The notes beneath the pieces were generated by a model, which saw nothing but the letters and a program-made list of their open reading frames with translations, did no database searches and was not told the origin of the DNA. Both the position numbers and the translations under genes were made by a program. From Smithellaceae bacterium (GTDB lineage Bacteria; Desulfobacterota; Syntrophia; Syntrophales; Smithellaceae), in contig JAQUVQ010000010.1 of NCBI GenBank assembly GCA_028693285.1, positions 1-56,355 of the forward strand: a DNA stretch of 56,355 nt, in the 5' to 3' direction. Of the stretch, positions 8,967-16,779 are shown piece after piece. Each line of letters opens with the position of its first letter. The first letter of the stretch is position 1.

Positions 8967-9743
8967 TTACTTCTTATTGCGTTCGTAGATGATCCGCAAA
9001 CCATCCAGCGTCAGCATCTCCTCAATCTTATCGATCGTCCTGGCTTCCTGCGCCACTACCCGCGCCAGCCCCCCCGTGGCGATGACCAGAGGGTTGCTTT
9101 TGACTTCCGCCTTCATCCGGTTGACAATGCCGTCCACCAGGCCCGCGTAGCCGAACATGATGCCCGCCTGAATGGCGCTGACGGTGTCCTTGGTAATGAT
9201 GGTCCTGGGTTTGCCGAATTCGACGCGGGGCAGCTTGGAAGCCCTCTCAAAAAGCGCCTCGCTGGAGATCACGATCCCCGGCGAAATGCAGCCGCCCATG
9301 TATTCGCCCCGGGGCGACACATAGTCAAACGTCGTCGCCGTCCCGAAATCGACAATGATCGTTTCCTGGCGGTACTTTTCAAAAGCGGCCACGGCATTCA
9401 CGATCCGGTCCGCGCCGACTTCCTTGGGATTATCATAAAAGATCGGCATGCCCGTCTTAATGCCGGGGCCGACGATCATCGGCTTGATATTGAAATACTT
9501 GATGCACAGGGGTTCCAGAATATTCAGCATCGGCGGGACGACGCAGGAAATGATAATCGACCGAACGGATTTAATCTCTTTCGCCTTCATGCGGATAGAC
9601 TGGTACAGATTGTAAATCAGCACGCCGTACTCATCGATGGTATGATCGATTTCCGTCCGAATCCGCCAGTCATGCAGCAGTTGATCCTGGTCAAAAAGCC
9701 CCAGGACGGTATTGGTATTGCCGACATCAATCACCAGCAGCAT
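8967..9743 (-). CDS. coaX: Type III pantothenate kinase
   Basis: This 258-residue enzyme phosphorylates pantothenate, the first committed step of CoA synthesis. It has the ASKHA-fold landmarks of CoaX: the phosphate-binding [14 protein letters not shown] at the N-terminus, [15 protein letters not shown], the catalytic-region [13 protein letters not shown] and [29 protein letters not shown] near residue 228 is the adenosine-side motif. The enzyme class is typically insensitive to CoA feedback. The gene is 6 bases after birA and 3 bases before coaE on the same strand. The birA-coaX pairing is common in bacteria and supports both calls. Confidence 0.97.
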   Translation of the reverse strand: MLLVIDVGNTNTVLGLFDQDQLLHDWRIRTEIDHTIDEYGVLIYNLYQSIRMKAKEIKSVRSIIISCVVPPMLNILEPLCIKYFNIKPMIVGPGIKTGMPIFYDNPKEVGADRIVNAVAAFEKYRQETIIVDFGTATTFDYVSPRGEYMGGCISPGIVISSEALFERASKLPRVEFGKPRTIITKDTVSAIQAGIMFGYAGLVDGIVNRMKAEVKSNPLVIATGGLARVVAQEARTIDKIEEMLTLDGLRIIYERNKK

Positions 9744-9749
9744 GCATCC

Positions 9750-10541
9750 TTACTCCTTCCCGACAGTTGCGTCTCCCGCCGCAACCTTCACCATTTTTTG
9801 TCCCTCCGCCAGAAGCACCAGGGAACCGTCTTCGTCCAGGTCAACCGCTTCTCCGCGGATCGTTTCCTTCCCGAATTGGACCGAAACCGGCTTGCCTAGC
9901 ATCGCGGTCCGCTCCAGCCACTGCTTTCGAACCGGAGCAAAACCTTTTTGAGCGAGTTCCCTATAACATTTTGCCAAATTTTCATACAGGAGAATGATCA
10001 GCTCCAGTCGGGAAATTTCCCGGCCGGCCTCCATCGACAGGGATGTGGCGATTCCCCGAATATCCTCCGGAAATTCTTTCCGTTTCCAGTTGACGTTCAC
10101 GCCGATGCCCGCCACGACGAAATCGACGGCGTCCCCCGCCGTTCTCATCTGCGTCAGAATGCCGCACACCTTCTTTCCGCCGATCTGCACATCATTTGGC
10201 CATTTCAGGAAAACGCGGCCCGGACAATAGGGTTCAAGCGTTTTTGCAACGGCCACGCCCGCCGCGAGCGAAATCTGCGGCGCAAGGCCGGGTGAAAAGC
10301 GCGGGCGCAAAAGGATGGACGTGTAAATGTTCGCGCCGGGAGGCGAATGCCAGGTCCGCTGCATCCTTCCCTTTCCCGCGCTCTGGCGCTCGGCGATCAC
10401 CGCGGTCCCTTCCGGCGCCCCCTGCATGCCCAGCCGGAACACTTCGTCGTTGGTCGAGCCGATTTCTTCGTAATAGTACAGCGTGTGGCCGATGAATCGA
10501 CCGGCAAGGCTTTGCTTCAGGGATGACTGGTTCAAAGGCAT
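9750..10541 (-). CDS. birA: Biotin--[acetyl-CoA-carboxylase] ligase, no DNA-binding domain
   Basis: This 263-residue enzyme makes biotinyl-AMP and transfers biotin to the carrier lysine of carboxylases. The catalytic domain starts at once: YEEIGSTNDEVFRLG, then the biotin/ATP loop AGKGRMQRTWHSPPG, FLKWPNDVQIGGKKVCGIL and VVAGIGVNVNW, followed by the SH3-like C-terminal domain (MLGKPVSVQFG...GEAVDLDEDGSLVL). There is no N-terminal winged helix, so it is a monofunctional (group I) ligase that cannot repress biotin genes as E. coli BirA does. It lies between nadC and coaX. Confidence 0.96.
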   Translation of the reverse strand: MPLNQSSLKQSLAGRFIGHTLYYYEEIGSTNDEVFRLGMQGAPEGTAVIAERQSAGKGRMQRTWHSPPGANIYTSILLRPRFSPGLAPQISLAAGVAVAKTLEPYCPGRVFLKWPNDVQIGGKKVCGILTQMRTAGDAVDFVVAGIGVNVNWKRKEFPEDIRGIATSLSMEAGREISRLELIILLYENLAKCYRELAQKGFAPVRKQWLERTAMLGKPVSVQFGKETIRGEAVDLDEDGSLVLLAEGQKMVKVAAGDATVGKE

Positions 10542-10543
10542 AA

Positions 10544-10578
10544 AGTTAAGAGTTTTAAGTTTTAAGTTAAGGGTTGTT
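10544..10578. repeat. Heptad-periodic tract between nadC and birA (first)
   Basis: Five consecutive 7-base units read AGTTAAG, AGTTTTA, AGTTTTA, AGTTAAG, GGTTGTT. The tract begins two bases outside the birA start codon. The unit sequence differs from the other tracts in the window, but the 7-base period is the same. Confidence 0.7.
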
Positions 10579-10609
10579 CGCTGTCGGAACGGTTGTGACT
10601 CAATTCCTG

Positions 10610-10658
10610 CTTCAGCCTTCAGCCTATCGCCTATCGCCCCTCGCCTCTTACCTTCAAC
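10610..10658. repeat. Heptad-periodic tract running through the nadC stop codon
   Basis: Seven consecutive 7-base units read CTTCAGC, CTTCAGC, CTATCGC, CTATCGC, CCCTCGC, CTCTTAC, CTTCAAC on the plus strand. The nadC stop codon (10631-10633) falls inside the fourth unit, so the last NadC residues (VRGEGR) are encoded by the repeat. Confidence 0.75.
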
Positions 10659-11473
10659 GATATATCGGCCGCGCGGACGGAATGGGTGAGTTCTCCAACG
10701 GAAATGATGTCGACGCCCGTTGCGGCGATGTCGGCGACGCGCCGCAGGGTAACGTTTCCGGAAGCCTCGGTGAGCGCGCGGCCCGCGATAAGCGCCACGG
10801 CCTTTTTCATGGCGCCGATCGTCATGTTGTCCAGCATGATGATGTCCGCGCCGCAGGCCAGGGCTTCCCGGACTTCCCGCAGGTTTTTGGTTTCCACCTC
10901 GATGGTGAGTGACCGCTTCAAATGCTTTCTCTGGGCGGCAACCGCCGCGGTGATGCCGCCCGCGGCTTCGATATGGTTGTCCTTGATCAGAACGGCGTCA
11001 TACAGGCCCATGCGGTGATTGGTTCCGCCCCCCACCCGAACGGCCATCTTGTCCAGCACCCGAAGACCCGGCACAGTCTTTCGCGTGTCATAAATCTTCG
11101 CCTTCGCTTTGCCGACGGCATTCACGTAAGCGGCCGTCAGCGTCGCAATGCCGCACATGCGCTGGAAATAATTCAGGGCAACGCGTTCCGCCTGCAGAAT
11201 ATTGGACAGACTACCCGTGACTTCGGCGATGACATCGCCTTTCTTGGCCCGTCTCCCGTCTCCGATCAATTTTGCAACTTTGATATTTTTGTCCAGGCAT
11301 TGAAACGCCGCCTCGAAAACCTCCAGGCCCGCGACGACAAAATTCTCCTTGGCCACCGCGACCGCCCTGCCCTTCTTTTTCGGGCTGACGGTGGCCTGCG
11401 TTGTGATGTCCCCCGTGCCGATATCTTCGGCCAGCGCAGATTCAATGATTATTTTAATTTGAGGAGAAACCAT
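10631..11473 (-). CDS. nadC: Nicotinate-nucleotide pyrophosphorylase (quinolinate phosphoribosyltransferase)
   Basis: This 280-residue enzyme converts quinolinate and PRPP to nicotinate mononucleotide and CO2 in de novo NAD synthesis. Family landmarks are all present: IIIESALAEDIGTGDITTQAT at the N-terminus, ERVALNYFQRMCGIAT, the active-site block DTRKTVPGLRVLDKMAVRVG followed by NHRMGLYDAVLIKDNHIEAAG, then IEVETKNLREVREAL and DIIMLDNM. The length is typical. It heads a run of cofactor genes on the minus strand (nadC, birA, coaX, coaE). Its extreme C-terminus is encoded within a heptad-repeat tract, which suggests the end is not functionally constrained. Confidence 0.97.
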   Translation of the reverse strand: MVSPQIKIIIESALAEDIGTGDITTQATVSPKKKGRAVAVAKENFVVAGLEVFEAAFQCLDKNIKVAKLIGDGRRAKKGDVIAEVTGSLSNILQAERVALNYFQRMCGIATLTAAYVNAVGKAKAKIYDTRKTVPGLRVLDKMAVRVGGGTNHRMGLYDAVLIKDNHIEAAGGITAAVAAQRKHLKRSLTIEVETKNLREVREALACGADIIMLDNMTIGAMKKAVALIAGRALTEASGNVTLRRVADIAATGVDIISVGELTHSVRAADISLKVRGEGR

Positions 11474-11715
11474 TTCTTATACCAAAACAATCTGTGTGAT
11501 TTGTAATTGACGGGAGGTGCAATCGCTTTTCACCCTCCCTCAATCCCTCCCCTCAAGGGAGGGAAGAAAGGCAACCGCAGGGAGCGGCTTGTAACCTCGT
11601 GTGCCCTTCAGGGCATCAGGCTATCACGACCGTTCCCTGCAAAACCCGCAATCGGGCAGAAATCCAACCACAGGAAACGGTTTTAAACCACCTTCGCGGG
11701 TGGAGCGACCGTTCC
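11474..11715. repeat. Intergenic repeat-rich spacer between valS and nadC
   Basis: This 242-base spacer contains a hairpin CCCTCCC-CTCAA-GGGAGGG at 11545-11563 and a second TGCCC-TTCA-GGGCA near 11602-11615. A direct repeat CGACCGTTCCCT occurs near 11628 and 11706, with a partly complementary GCAGGGAGCGG near 11578. No gene or promoter is convincing. It looks like dispersed intergenic palindromic DNA. Confidence 0.5.
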
Positions 11716-14373
11716 CTACACCGTCACCTCCTTCAATTTCTTCAACGCCCCTTCCAGGGCGGAAAATTTTTCCTGGAAGCTTTTCAGTTTGCCTTCTTCC
11801 TTCACAATGATCTCGGGCGCGGCCTTGTCGCGGAAATCCCGGTTGGCCAGCTTCCGGGAGCTTTGCTCCAGATCTTTGGCCACTTTGGCCAGCTCTTTTT
11901 CCAGACGCGCCTTTTCTCCGGCAATGTCCACAATGCCGGCCAGCGGAACAAAAACCTTCGTCGAACCGATCACGCCGGTGGCAACCCCTTTGGGTTCAAC
12001 CAGATTCACGTCCACCGTCAGGGATTCCAGAGCAGCCAGATTGACGATGTAGGCCGCTCCGTTTTCCACGGAGGTTTTGATTGCCTCATCCACGGCGGAA
12101 ATCAGGACTTTCAGCTTCACGGAAGGCGGAATCCGCATTTCCCCCCGAATGTTCCGGACGGAGGTGATGATTTCCATCAGCAGCTCCATTTCCTGCCTGG
12201 CATCTTTTTCCTGCCAGGCGTCGTTGACCACGGGAAACCGGCTGACCATGATCGAGTTTTCGTCGCTCCCTAAGAGCGTCTGCCAGAGTTCTTCGGTGAC
12301 AAACGGCATGAAGGGGTGCAAAAGTTGCAGCATGACGGCGAAAACCTCTTTCAGTGTCCTCTGGGTCGCCTGCTTGCGCTCAGGGCTGAGTTTGCCGTAC
12401 AGAGCGGGTTTGCTCACCTCAAGATACCAGTCGCAGTATTCATGCCAGATGAAATTGTAGATGGAAGCCGCCGCGTCGTTGAAACGGTATTCATCGAGGC
12501 TTCGGGTCACCTCGTCGATGGCCTCGTTGAGTTTTGCCTTGATCCATTTTTCCGGCAGCGCGTCGGGCGCATTCAGTGAGCCGTTTTCATCGTAATCCGC
12601 CAGATTGGAAAGCGTCAGTTTGGCGGCGTTCCAGATTTTATTGACGAAGAATTTATAGCCTTCGATGCGCTCCGGCGACATGCGGACATCGCGTCCCTGG
12701 GCGGTATAGGCGGCCAGCGTGAAGCGGAAAGCGTCCGTGCCATACCGGTCGATCATTACAAGCGGGTCGATGCTGTTTCCCGAGGACTTGCTCATCTTGT
12801 CGCCTTTTTCATCGCGCACCAGCGCGTGAAGGTAGACGTCCCGAAAAGGCACATCCTTCATCACGTAAAGACCCATCATCATCATGCGGGCCACCCAGAA
12901 AAAGAGAATGTCGAACCCGGTGATGAGCAGAGAGGTCGGATAAAATGTTTTGAGCGCCTGCGTTCGCTTGGGCCAGCCCAGCGTCGTGAATGGCCACAGG
13001 GCCGAACTGAACCAGGTATCGAGCACATCCTCATCCTGTTTCAGGGACGTACCGTCACAGACGGGGCATTTTTCCGGGTCCACCGTGGAAACGATCACCT
13101 TGCCGCAGCCGCCGCAATACCAGACCGGGATGCGGTGACCCCACCACAGTTGCCGCGAGATGCACCAGTCGCGGATGTTGTTCATCCATTCAAAATACGT
13201 GGCCTCCCAGGAGGCGGGCACGATGCGCGTTTTCTTTTTCGTGACGGCGGCGATGGCCTTGGCGGCCAGCGGCCTGATTTTGACGAACCACTGTTTGGAC
13301 ACCATCGGCTCGATGTCCGTTTTGCAGCGGTAGCACTTCCCGACGTTGTGCGCGTAAGGTTCGATGCCGACCAGATAGCCGCCCTTTTCCAGGTCGGCGA
13401 TGACATTGTCGCGCGCCTCGTAGCGGTCCTGTCCCTTGTAGGATCCGCCGTATTCGTTGATGATCCCCTCTCCGTCGATGACGGAGATGATCTCCAGGTT
13501 GTGGCGCTGCGCCATGGCGAAGTCGTTGGGGTCGGAACCGGGAGTGATCTTCACCGCTCCGGAGCCGAAATCCATCGTCACGTAGTCGTCGGCGATAATC
13601 GGAATGGGCTTGTTCATCAGAGGCAAAATGACCATTTTGCCGATCTTGTCCCTGTAGCGCGGATCATCGGGGTGCACGGCCACCGCCGTGTCGCCCAGCA
13701 TGGTTTCCGGCCGCGTCGTGGCGACGACGATTTCGCCTGAGCCGTCGGCAAACGGGTAGCGGATATTCCACAGATTGCTCTGGTCGGCCTTGAATTCCAC
13801 TTCCAGATCGGAAATGGCGGTATGGCAGCGCGGACACCAGTTGACGATGTAGTCGCCCTGATAGATCATGTCTTCGTTGTAGAGGCGGACAAAAACCTCG
13901 CGGACCGCCTGGGAAAGACCCTCGTCCATGGTGAAGCGCTCGCGGTCCCAGTCGCAGGAACAGCCCAGGCGCTTGAGCTGGTTGATGATGACGCCGCCGT
14001 ATTTTTCCTTCCATTCCCAGACGCGGGCGATGAATTTTTCGCGGCCCAGATCGTGACGGGAGAGCCCCTCCTTGCGGAGCTGCTGCTCCACGACGTTTTG
14101 CGTCGCGATGCCCGCATGGTCCATGCCCGGCATCCAAAGCGTGTTGTAGCCCTGCATTCTTTTGAAGCGGATGATGATGTCCTGAAGGGTATTGTTGAGC
14201 GCGTGGCCCATGTGCAGCATTCCGGTCACGTTGGGAGGCGGAATGACGATGGAAAAAGGCGGCGCTTCGCTGGTGTCCTGCGCGTGGAAAAACTTATTCT
14301 CGAGCCAGTAATCGTACAGTCTTTTTTCGGCCTCGGCCGGTTCAAATGCCTTGTCCAACTCTTTGATTGTCAT
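11716..14373 (-). CDS. valS: Valyl-tRNA synthetase
   Basis: This 885-residue class I synthetase charges tRNA-Val and edits mischarged threonine. The HIGH-type motif is IPPPNVTGMLHMGHALN; KMSKSSGNSIDPL is the KMSKS loop. The editing domain carries VVATTRPETMLGDTAVAV and YVTMDFGSGAVKITPGSDP. The zinc-finger-like CPVCDGTSLKQDEDVLDTWFSS region is present and the C-terminus is a charged coiled coil (about residues 810-880), typical of ValS. The frame is open 24 codons further upstream, but I chose 14373 (MTIKELDKAFEP) because an AGGAG lies about 12 bases before it and family alignments begin here. It follows the TPR lipoprotein gene after a hairpin-rich spacer. Confidence 0.96.
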   Translation of the reverse strand: MTIKELDKAFEPAEAEKRLYDYWLENKFFHAQDTSEAPPFSIVIPPPNVTGMLHMGHALNNTLQDIIIRFKRMQGYNTLWMPGMDHAGIATQNVVEQQLRKEGLSRHDLGREKFIARVWEWKEKYGGVIINQLKRLGCSCDWDRERFTMDEGLSQAVREVFVRLYNEDMIYQGDYIVNWCPRCHTAISDLEVEFKADQSNLWNIRYPFADGSGEIVVATTRPETMLGDTAVAVHPDDPRYRDKIGKMVILPLMNKPIPIIADDYVTMDFGSGAVKITPGSDPNDFAMAQRHNLEIISVIDGEGIINEYGGSYKGQDRYEARDNVIADLEKGGYLVGIEPYAHNVGKCYRCKTDIEPMVSKQWFVKIRPLAAKAIAAVTKKKTRIVPASWEATYFEWMNNIRDWCISRQLWWGHRIPVWYCGGCGKVIVSTVDPEKCPVCDGTSLKQDEDVLDTWFSSALWPFTTLGWPKRTQALKTFYPTSLLITGFDILFFWVARMMMMGLYVMKDVPFRDVYLHALVRDEKGDKMSKSSGNSIDPLVMIDRYGTDAFRFTLAAYTAQGRDVRMSPERIEGYKFFVNKIWNAAKLTLSNLADYDENGSLNAPDALPEKWIKAKLNEAIDEVTRSLDEYRFNDAAASIYNFIWHEYCDWYLEVSKPALYGKLSPERKQATQRTLKEVFAVMLQLLHPFMPFVTEELWQTLLGSDENSIMVSRFPVVNDAWQEKDARQEMELLMEIITSVRNIRGEMRIPPSVKLKVLISAVDEAIKTSVENGAAYIVNLAALESLTVDVNLVEPKGVATGVIGSTKVFVPLAGIVDIAGEKARLEKELAKVAKDLEQSSRKLANRDFRDKAAPEIIVKEEGKLKSFQEKFSALEGALKKLKEVTV

Positions 14374-14403
14374 GTAAGTCTTACTCTCCTGTCTGCGCGC
14401 AAT

Positions 14404-14453
14404 CGCAAAGGGCCTGCGCCCTTTGCGGACGGACTTTTTCGCCACGTCCGTCC
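14404..14453. repeat. Two adjacent perfect hairpins upstream of valS
   Basis: CGCAAAGGG (14404-14412) pairs with CCCTTTGCG (14419-14427) over a 6-base loop. GGACGGAC (14427-14434) pairs with GTCCGTCC (14446-14453) over an 11-base loop. Neither is followed by a T-run in the minus direction. They may be leader structure for valS or mobile palindromes. Confidence 0.5.
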
Positions 14454-14466
14454 TCGCGTAAAATTT

Positions 14467-14493
14467 GAGGCGGGAAAAAACCCTTCCCGCCTC
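14467..14493 (-). terminator. Hairpin terminator after the TPR lipoprotein gene
   Basis: A perfect 9-bp stem (GAGGCGGGA with TCCCGCCTC, 9-base loop) begins 25 bases beyond the stop of the minus-strand lipoprotein gene. On the minus strand it is followed by AAATTTTA, a weak T-run. It probably separates that gene from valS. Confidence 0.6.
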
Positions 14494-14518
14494 GTGGATG
14501 TGTCAACATCATTTTCTT

Positions 14519-15721
14519 TTAATCGAATTTCAGCTCTTCCTTGATCTTGCGGATGATCAGAAGAGCGTCCGCTCCGGGAACGGGCGCAAGCGGGGCGAAC
14601 TCCCCGGTCGTGATGTCCATCGCCTCCATGATGCCCCGGGAGGTCACCACCATGACCGCGTTGAAATACGGCAGGTCAGACCGGAGATCAGGAAAGGGCG
14701 AGGTCGATCCGATAAACTTGGTGGCCAGCACGTTGTCACCCGTCACTTTAATTAAAATGTCTTCGATCATCAGGGCGTACTCGGCGCGGTTCAGGGCGCC
14801 GGCCGGCTCGAAATTGCCCTGCGGATTGATTTCCAGGCCGCGAACGCCGATCGCCAGGATCCCATCGATATCCGCCTTCAGGGGATGGCCGGCAATGTCT
14901 TTGGCGGCAGGCTGTACCGTCTGGGCGCTCCGGGCTTTTTCGGGATCCTTGAAGGACGTGTCAAATGTTCTGGGCGTTCTCTTTTTATACAGAACGTCGA
15001 TTTTTAACTCCTCCATGAACAGAGCCGCGGCATCGGCGCGGGAAATGCTCTCCAGAAGGGCAATCTTTTTGCCCGTCACTGTTCCGGGCATGGCCCGCTG
15101 GATTTTCTGAACCAGGTTCCACTGGGCATTGGCCTGGCTGACATATTCTTTGCGGATTTCAAGAACTTTTGCAAACATGGCGCCTGCCTTGCCGTAGTCG
15201 AGGGCCGTCTTGTACGCCAGCCCCATGAAAAACGGAGCGGCGGCGGAAGAAGCGTCCAGCTTCACCGCGTCCTGATACGAGCTTTCGCACTTTTTCAGCC
15301 AGCTTGTGTCCTGCTCGCAGTCCACGCCGATTTTCGTGCAGGCAAGCTTGCTCTGCGTATTCACGCGGATATAACCGATGTGAACGGCAAGCTGTTCTTC
15401 GCCGGTCTTTGCCGTATCCCACGCCTTCTCCAGTTGTTCAAAGGCGGCGGTATAATTCTGCTGACCGGCTTTCGCCAGGCTCATTCCGGCATAGGCTTTG
15501 GAATATTGATTGTTCAGTTCCAGCGCCAGTGCAAATTCCCGTTCTGCGTCCTGATATTTTTCCTGATCAATCAGTTTCATGCCGGTAAAGACATGATGCT
15601 CCGGAGTGTCGAGCGCGCTTTCCGGCTGACGGGCCTTCGTCCCGCATGCGGCAATCAGCAAAACAGCCGAAAACAAAACGATCGCAAAGAGAACCTTTTT
15701 CATGTTCGCGCGGCAAAACAT
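14519..15721 (-). CDS. TPR-repeat lipoprotein with SLH-like C-terminal region
   Basis: The 400-residue product is an exported lipoprotein of unknown role. The start at 15721 (MFCRANMKK) is chosen because AAAGGAG sits 7 bases before it. A lipobox LLIAAC follows, so the mature protein should be membrane-anchored. Residues about 40-210 hold tetratricopeptide-like repeats (GMKLIDQEKYQDAEREFALAL; YSKAYAGMSLAKAGQQNYTAAFEQLEKA; AGAMFAKVLEIRKEYV). The last 130 residues hold two degenerate S-layer-homology-like units (GVRGLEINPQGNFEPAGALNR then AEYALMIEDI; FPDLRSDLPYFNAVMVV then GIMEAMD). SLH units bind cell-wall polymers in other bacteria; whether these do is unknown. It has its own promoter candidate and terminator, so it may be a single-gene transcript. 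Confidence 0.75.
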   Translation of the reverse strand: MFCRANMKKVLFAIVLFSAVLLIAACGTKARQPESALDTPEHHVFTGMKLIDQEKYQDAEREFALALELNNQYSKAYAGMSLAKAGQQNYTAAFEQLEKAWDTAKTGEEQLAVHIGYIRVNTQSKLACTKIGVDCEQDTSWLKKCESSYQDAVKLDASSAAAPFFMGLAYKTALDYGKAGAMFAKVLEIRKEYVSQANAQWNLVQKIQRAMPGTVTGKKIALLESISRADAAALFMEELKIDVLYKKRTPRTFDTSFKDPEKARSAQTVQPAAKDIAGHPLKADIDGILAIGVRGLEINPQGNFEPAGALNRAEYALMIEDILIKVTGDNVLATKFIGSTSPFPDLRSDLPYFNAVMVVTSRGIMEAMDITTGEFAPLAPVPGADALLIIRKIKEELKFD

Positions 15722-15792
15722 ACATTCGCTCCTTTCTGCAAAAGGGTTATTCCCTGAAAATTCCTTCTGTTTCCTTCCCAAAAAGCTTTGTA

Positions 15793-15826
15793 TCATTAGC
15801 TTCAGTGCCTTGTGAAGTCAAGTCAA
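15793..15826 (-). promoter_or_regulatory. Candidate promoter of the TPR lipoprotein gene
   Basis: On the minus strand a TTGACT (plus 15816-15821; a second overlapping TTGACT at 15821-15826) is followed 17 bases later by TAATGA (15793-15798). The -35 is strong and the -10 weak. It lies just behind the miaA stop. Confidence 0.35.
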
Positions 15827-16779
15827 TATTGCGCCAGAAATTCCCGCGCTTTTTCTTCTATTTTTCGCGTCTCGCCGGGTCCGAACCACGTGACGGCCCT
15901 GTCCGCGCCGAACCATGTCATCTGCCGTTTGGCATATTGCCAGGTCTCGCGGCTGATAGAGTCTTTTGCCTCATCCAGACCGCATCGTTTCCGAATAAAA
16001 GAAATCATCTGCTTGTATCCGAGGGACTGAAGGGGTTTGAGCGTTTCTGAATAGCCCCGGTCCAGAAGCCCCCGCACCTCATCGAGCAGCCCCGCTTCCA
16101 TCATTTGTTCGGTTCTTTGGCGGATTCTCTTTTTCAATTCGTTTCGTTCCACGCGAAGGCCGATCTTGAAGACGGCATACGGACAATCGGCAAACCGGTG
16201 CTTTTGCTGCAGTTCCAGTATGGATTGGCCGCTCTGGTCCAGCACTTCCAGCGCCCGAATCACCCGTACGGCATCGTTGGGATTGATGCGGCCGGCCGCC
16301 TGCGGGTCCCGTTTTTCAAGAAGGCCGTAAAGATGATGCTTTCCAAGTCTGTCACGAATATCCCGGTAATAATTGCGAATTTGCTCATCGACCGGCGGCG
16401 TTTCGATAATGCCCTGCAAAAGCGCGCGGATATAGAGGCCCGTTCCCCCGACCACCAGCACCCGCCTGCCCTCACCCGCCAGTTCCCCGATCATTGTTCT
16501 GGCCTGTTCGCAATACAGAGCCGCATTGTATTCCTCGTCCGGGTCCACCACGTCCAGCAGGTGGTGCCTGACCCTTTCCCTTTCCGCCCGTGTCGGTTTG
16601 GCCGTGCCGATATCCAGATAACGATAGACCTGCAGCGAATCCGCGTTGACAACCTCGGCTTCCAGGGACTGGGCCAGCTCCAGCGCGAGGCTGGTTTTCC
16701 CTGTTGCCGTAGGCGAACCCAGGACCAGCAGGGGAATCCCGTGCGAATTATTTGCGCTTGAACATTCGTTCGATTTCAT
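15823..16779 (-). CDS. miaA: tRNA dimethylallyltransferase
   Basis: This 318-residue enzyme adds a dimethylallyl group to A37 of tRNAs that read UNN codons. The P-loop LVLGSPTATGKTSLALELA, the substrate motif VVNADSLQVYRYLDIGTAKPT, HHLLDVVDPDEEYNAALYCEQA, VVGGTGLYIRALLQG and DPQAAGRINPNDAVRVIRALEV are near consensus. The frame is open far upstream into mutL, but that extension is mutL read in another frame. The start at 16779 is the last ATG before the P-loop, and it overlaps the 3' end of mutL by 32 bases. The mutL-miaA order is widespread in Gram-negative bacteria (in E. coli followed by hfq, absent here). Confidence 0.95.
   Translation of the reverse strand: MKSNECSSANNSHGIPLLVLGSPTATGKTSLALELAQSLEAEVVNADSLQVYRYLDIGTAKPTRAERERVRHHLLDVVDPDEEYNAALYCEQARTMIGELAGEGRRVLVVGGTGLYIRALLQGIIETPPVDEQIRNYYRDIRDRLGKHHLYGLLEKRDPQAAGRINPNDAVRVIRALEVLDQSGQSILELQQKHRFADCPYAVFKIGLRVERNELKKRIRQRTEQMMEAGLLDEVRGLLDRGYSETLKPLQSLGYKQMISFIRKRCGLDEAKDSISRETWQYAKRQMTWFGADRAVTWFGPGETRKIEEKAREFLAQY

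Noticed and set aside
10610-10658. CRISPR array or satellite
   Set aside because: Units are 7 bases, contiguous and degenerate, without spacers of 25-40 bases or cas genes.
11599-12273. Plus-strand frame of 224 codons starting in the spacer and running opposite the valS 3' end
   Set aside because: It is antisense to the ValS coiled coil and has no motif or ribosome site.
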